From Stenotrophomonas indicatrix (GTDB taxonomy: Bacteria; Pseudomonadota; Gammaproteobacteria; Xanthomonadales; Xanthomonadaceae): a DNA stretch of 64,000 bases. Where the stretch lies: NCBI RefSeq assembly GCF_002750975.1, contig NZ_PEJS01000001.1, positions 2,728,001-2,792,000 on the forward strand, written 5' to 3'. A program made the position numbers and the translations under genes. Below, piece by piece: positions 60,800 through 64,000 of this stretch (within the stretch, counting starts at the first letter, position 1; every line of letters begins with the position of its first letter). The notes beneath the pieces were generated by a model. The model ran no database searches, was not told the origin of the DNA, and saw only the letters and a program-made list of their open reading frames with translations.

Positions 60800-62821
60800 A
60801 TGCACGTGATTTCCGCTCGCACCCTGTGCGGTGCCCTCTCCATGGCCCTGGCCGGCGCCACGGCACACGCCGCTCCCATCCCGATCGAAGACCTGGCACG
60901 CATGCCAGCGTTGCAGTCGGTCTCGATGAGTCCGGACGGCAAGCATCTGGTCGCGTTGATCCCCTCTCCGGGCAACCCGGAAGAAACTGCGCTGGCCAGC
61001 TGGGATACCGACGCAATGGGAGGCGCCCCGAAGGTGGTTACGCCCTCGGGCGACCGGATGAAGTTCATTGCCGTGGGCGCTCTCAAGTCCGACCAGATCC
61101 TGGCGGTCGGCCGCCAGGAGTGGACCGGGCAGCTTGGGGGGTGCGGCGAGGGCAGCGTATCGGGTGCGACCAAGACATTCGTGGTCAAGACCTACCTGAC
61201 CGACCAGAGCCAGAAGACCTTCAACGAAGCATTCGCCGACAACACGCGCAAGCTGGGCGTGAGCGAACAGACCCAGCGCTGCCTGGAACTGGGTGGCAGC
61301 GCATCGCTGGTCAACATGCTGCCGCTGGATCCGGACCGGGTCATCATCCGCCAGCTCAGCGAGATAACGCTGACCGCCAATTACTACCTGTACAACCTCA
61401 AGACCAAGGAAACCGAACTGCTGTTCCGCGGCGGCACCCGCGCCCAGCCTGCGTTGTTCGACCCGCGCAGCGGCAAGGTGCTCGCCAAGAGCCAGATCGA
61501 ACCGGTCAGCGGCGATTACGACCAGCAGATTCAGATCCTTGATCCGAGCTCCGGGCAGTTCGTACTGCAGAAGCCGCTGCTGACACGCCTGTCCAACCGG
61601 CATACGGTCGAGTTGGCTGGTGTGGACGATGCCACCGGCAAGTACTACGTCCTGACCGACCTCTTCTCGGACAAGGTGCAGGCACATCTGTACGACGCCA
61701 AGGCGCAGAAGTTCGATCCCGAACCGGTGCTGGCCAATCCGAACTTCTCCATCGCAAGCCTTGTCTTCAGCACCCAGCCGAGCACCTTCAATCAAGTGGT
61801 CGGATTCACCATCGATGGCCCTTCGCAACAGATGGTCTACGTCGACCCGACGCTGAAATCGATCCAGGACACGCTGAAGCAAGCTGCACCGGGAAGGCAG
61901 ATCGAGATCAGCCGCTACAACGATGATTTCTCGAGGATCCTGTTCCGCGCTACCGGTCCGGATGCACCGCCCTCCCATTTCCTGCTGCTGGATCGGAAAA
62001 AGGTGGTGAGCCTGGGCAGCGAGCGTCCGTGGATCAGCAAGGGCACGGTGGGCGAACAACGCTGGGTGAACTACAAGGCACGCGACGGACGGGTCATTCC
62101 TGCCATCCTGGATCTCCCTGCGGGCTGGAAGGAAGGCGATGCCGCGGCGCCGGCCATCGTCCATCCACACGGCGGCCCCTGGGCGCGTGACTACGTGCAA
62201 TGGGATCCATCCGGCTGGGTCGCGCTGCTGACGTCTCGCGGATATGCCGTGCTTCGCCCGCAGTACCGTGGCTCCTCTGGCCTGGGCCGGGACCTGTGGA
62301 TTGCCGGCGACCGCGAATGGGGCCAGAAGATGTCCGACGACAATGATGACGGTGCGGCGTGGCTGGTGTCGCAGGGTTTCGCTGCGAAGGACCGCATCGC
62401 GATCTTCGGCTACTCCTACGGCGGCTTCGCTGCTGCCGCAGCCACCGTTCGCCCAGGCAGCCCGTATCAGTGCGCGATTGCCGGCGCTCCGGTCACCGAT
62501 CTCGCACGCTTGGGCACCAGCTGGAGCGACAACCGCCTGCAGCGCATCCTGCAAGGGCAGACGGTCAAGGGCATGGATCCGATGCGCAACACCGCCAGCG
62601 CCAACATTCCGGTGATGCTGTTCGTGGGTGACCGCGATGTGCGTACACCCTCCTTCCACGCCCAGGGCTTCTACGAAGCGGTGAAGGACAAGGTGCCTGC
62701 GCAGTACCACCTGATTGCCGACCAGCAGCACAGCATGCCGTGGTACCCACGCCAGCAACGGGAAACGCTGGGCCTCATCGAAGGCTTCCTGAAGAAGGAT
62801 TGCGGCCCGGGCGGCCTCTGA
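60800..62821 (+). CDS. Secreted S9-family (prolyl oligopeptidase-type) peptidase
   Basis: A 673-residue exported serine peptidase. The ATG at 60800 has AAAGGA upstream; the signal peptide ends near AHA-AP (residue 24). Residues 30-410 form a propeller-like domain. The C-terminal alpha/beta hydrolase domain has the catalytic Ser S539 (GYSYGGFA), an Asp at 611 or 613 (GDRDVR) and H644 (DQQHSMPW). Oxyanion-site HPHGGPW precedes them. By position it may trim peptides imported by the flanking receptors. Acyl-aminoacyl or dipeptidyl specificity cannot be read. Confidence 0.9.
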   Translation: MHVISARTLCGALSMALAGATAHAAPIPIEDLARMPALQSVSMSPDGKHLVALIPSPGNPEETALASWDTDAMGGAPKVVTPSGDRMKFIAVGALKSDQILAVGRQEWTGQLGGCGEGSVSGATKTFVVKTYLTDQSQKTFNEAFADNTRKLGVSEQTQRCLELGGSASLVNMLPLDPDRVIIRQLSEITLTANYYLYNLKTKETELLFRGGTRAQPALFDPRSGKVLAKSQIEPVSGDYDQQIQILDPSSGQFVLQKPLLTRLSNRHTVELAGVDDATGKYYVLTDLFSDKVQAHLYDAKAQKFDPEPVLANPNFSIASLVFSTQPSTFNQVVGFTIDGPSQQMVYVDPTLKSIQDTLKQAAPGRQIEISRYNDDFSRILFRATGPDAPPSHFLLLDRKKVVSLGSERPWISKGTVGEQRWVNYKARDGRVIPAILDLPAGWKEGDAAAPAIVHPHGGPWARDYVQWDPSGWVALLTSRGYAVLRPQYRGSSGLGRDLWIAGDREWGQKMSDDNDDGAAWLVSQGFAAKDRIAIFGYSYGGFAAAAATVRPGSPYQCAIAGAPVTDLARLGTSWSDNRLQRILQGQTVKGMDPMRNTASANIPVMLFVGDRDVRTPSFHAQGFYEAVKDKVPAQYHLIADQQHSMPWYPRQQRETLGLIEGFLKKDCGPGGL

Positions 62822-62841
62822 CCCTAGATCGTGTCGCTGAG

Positions 62842-62872
62842 CGCCCCCGCCTGGCATACGCCAGCGGGGGCG
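62842..62872 (+). terminator. Hairpin downstream of the S9 peptidase
   Basis: CGCCCCCGC(C)TGGC - loop ATAC - GCCAGCGGGGGCG, a GC-rich stem with one bulge followed by TTT. It is a probable terminator. Confidence 0.75.
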
Positions 62873-62935
62873 TTTCGCATCCACAAGGTGAATTTCCCTT
62901 AAACATCAAAGCATTACAGGCACGCTTCGTTCATC

Positions 62936-62964
62936 TTGCATTTACTTTACGGCAAACATACACT
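62936..62964 (+). promoter_or_regulatory. Predicted sigma-70-type promoter of receptor 4
   Basis: TTGCAT (62936-62941), a 17-base spacer and TACACT (62959-62964). It is 38 bases upstream of the receptor 4 ATG. GTTAACCGAAGCGTAAC, just after it, resembles the shared motif of receptors 1-3 only loosely. Confidence 0.45.
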
Positions 62965-63002
62965 CCGTTAACCGAAGCGTAACAAATAGGGAAATTACCG
63001 AA

Positions 63003-64000
63003 ATGCGCAACGTCATTCGCCTCTCCAAGCCGAGCCGCGTCCCGCTGACCTTGGCGGTTCTGGCCTGTCTACATGTCGCCCCTGCTTTCGCCCAGGAAAC
63101 ACCACAGCAGGAAGCTGCTTCGTCAAGTACCACCCCCGCATCCAAGCGCGCCACCGAACTTGACACCGTCGTCGTCACCGGCTCGCTGATCAAGCGTCCG
63201 GAGTACGAGACCACGTCGCCGGTGCAGGTCATCTCGATCGACAAGGCGATCTCTGCCGGTCAGTTCGATACCGCCGACTTCCTGCAGACGTCTTCGATCG
63301 CTGCAGGCTCCACGCAGATGAACAACCAGTTCGGCGGCTTCGTCGTCGAAGGCGGCACCGGTGTGCAGACGGTCTCGCTGCGTGGTCTGGGCGCGAACCG
63401 CACGCTGATCCTGCTCGACGGCCAGCGTCCCGGCCCGGCCGGTACCCGTGGCCAGGTCGCCGCGTTCGATCTGAACGTCATTCCGCAGGCCATCCTGCAG
63501 CGGCTGGAAATCGTCAAGGACGGCTCCTCCTCCATCTACGGCTCCGATGCGCTTGCCGGCGTGGTCAACCTGATCACCAAGAAGAGCATCGACCGTCCGG
63601 AGATGACCTACTCCATGAGCGTGCCGCAGCATGGTGGCGGCGAGCAGTTCTCTGCCTCGATCGCCAACGGCTGGAACTTCGACAAGGGCAGTGTCGTGGC
63701 GGCTGCGCAGTGGGACCGTCTGAACGCACTGACCGTGGGTGATCGCGATTACTTCCGCTGCGCCGAAGACATGGTCTGGGGCACTGACGGCAAGCGGATC
63801 GACCGTGAGGATCGCTCGATCCTGGCCGGCAGCAACCTGGCAGGCTGCAGCACCGGCAACCTGTACGCCAATACCATCATCAACTACAACAACCCGGCAA
63901 TCCGCTACGTGCCCTCGCCCGATGGCAGCACGGTGGGCCCGTTCCCGGGCTATCGTCCGCGCCCGCGCCCGACTCCGACCTACGCCAACGGCGGCACCGC
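63003..64000 (+). CDS. TonB-dependent receptor 4 (3' end outside window)
   Basis: About 332 residues are visible, starting MRNVIRLSKPSRVPL with a signal peptide ending near PAFAQ. A TonB-box-like ELDTVVVTGSLIKRP is followed by a plug with SLRGLGANRTLILLDGQR and GSSSIYGSDALAGVVNLITKK. It belongs to a different receptor subfamily from receptors 1-3, with SLRGLGANRTL in place of their segment ending YLINGRP. The last bases read PRPRPTPTYANGGT, where the window stops. Substrate unknown. Confidence 0.92.
   Translation, partial: MRNVIRLSKPSRVPLTLAVLACLHVAPAFAQETPQQEAASSSTTPASKRATELDTVVVTGSLIKRPEYETTSPVQVISIDKAISAGQFDTADFLQTSSIAAGSTQMNNQFGGFVVEGGTGVQTVSLRGLGANRTLILLDGQRPGPAGTRGQVAAFDLNVIPQAILQRLEIVKDGSSSIYGSDALAGVVNLITKKSIDRPEMTYSMSVPQHGGGEQFSASIANGWNFDKGSVVAAAQWDRLNALTVGDRDYFRCAEDMVWGTDGKRIDREDRSILAGSNLAGCSTGNLYANTIINYNNPAIRYVPSPDGSTVGPFPGYRPRPRPTPTYANGGT

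Noticed and set aside
60800..62821. A lasso-peptide isopeptidase locus
   Set aside because: No precursor peptide, B or C maturation enzyme is visible in the window. The enzyme is equally consistent with a general secreted S9 peptidase.

Overview
The window is GC-rich, densely packed chromosomal DNA from a gammaproteobacterium of the Xanthomonadaceae, most likely Stenotrophomonas (S. maltophilia complex). Three things point there. The gene order tpiA-secG-tRNA-Leu-nuoABCDEFG is typical of the family. Large TonB-dependent receptors are abundant. Many GTAG-bordered palindromes of the SMAG type (Stenotrophomonas maltophilia GTAG) sit at gene ends. No prophage, insertion sequence, integrase, CRISPR array or rRNA was seen.

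Layout. 1-6250 (minus) holds complex I genes nuoG (cut by the window edge), nuoF, E, D, C, B and A, preceded by tRNA-Leu(GAG), secG and tpiA. 7743-8577 is a gene-free, repeat-rich stretch with a 26-bp inverted repeat, two hexanucleotide arrays and SMAG hairpins. 8578-9513 is an isopenicillin N synthase-like oxygenase. 9707-14677 (plus) is an envelope-glycan set: PbgA/YejM-like membrane sulfatase fold, GT4 glycosyltransferase, polysaccharide deacetylase and galE. 14750-19900 (minus) is trpB - small lipoprotein - trpA - accD - glmM, with a divergent LysR regulator (TrpI-like) at 19997-20884. 20937-21614 is a cysteine-rich lipoprotein.

21745-31749 (minus) is the most unusual part. It is a compact five-gene module made of an OB-fold/NfeD-like membrane protein, a flotillin, a 1791-residue AAA-type ATPase annotated in databases as 'DNA repair ATPase', an unrecognised helical protein and a TelA-family protein. 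It lies between trpF and the trpI/trpB-trpA block. 31918-36876 holds trpF, truA, a VOC protein, fimV/hubP and asd. 36967-40026 holds a D-2-hydroxyacid dehydrogenase, aroC and prmB. 40150-41639 is a SCO1-like copper protein and psd. 41732-51232 is mainly housekeeping: an rraB-like gene, a LysM lytic transglycosylase, a HerA/YjgR-type ATPase, greB, a DUF3025 gene, rimO, a dienelactone hydrolase-HIT-small membrane protein set, dcd and mrp/apbC.

51448-64000 (plus) is a TonB-receptor island. Three tandem paralogous receptors of 931-935 residues each have their own terminator and a shared upstream motif. They are followed by a secreted S9-family peptidase and the start of a fourth, more distant receptor. 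Two blocks of near-identity between the second and third receptors suggest recent gene conversion. The pairing with a secreted peptidase suggests peptide uptake, but the substrate cannot be read from the sequence.
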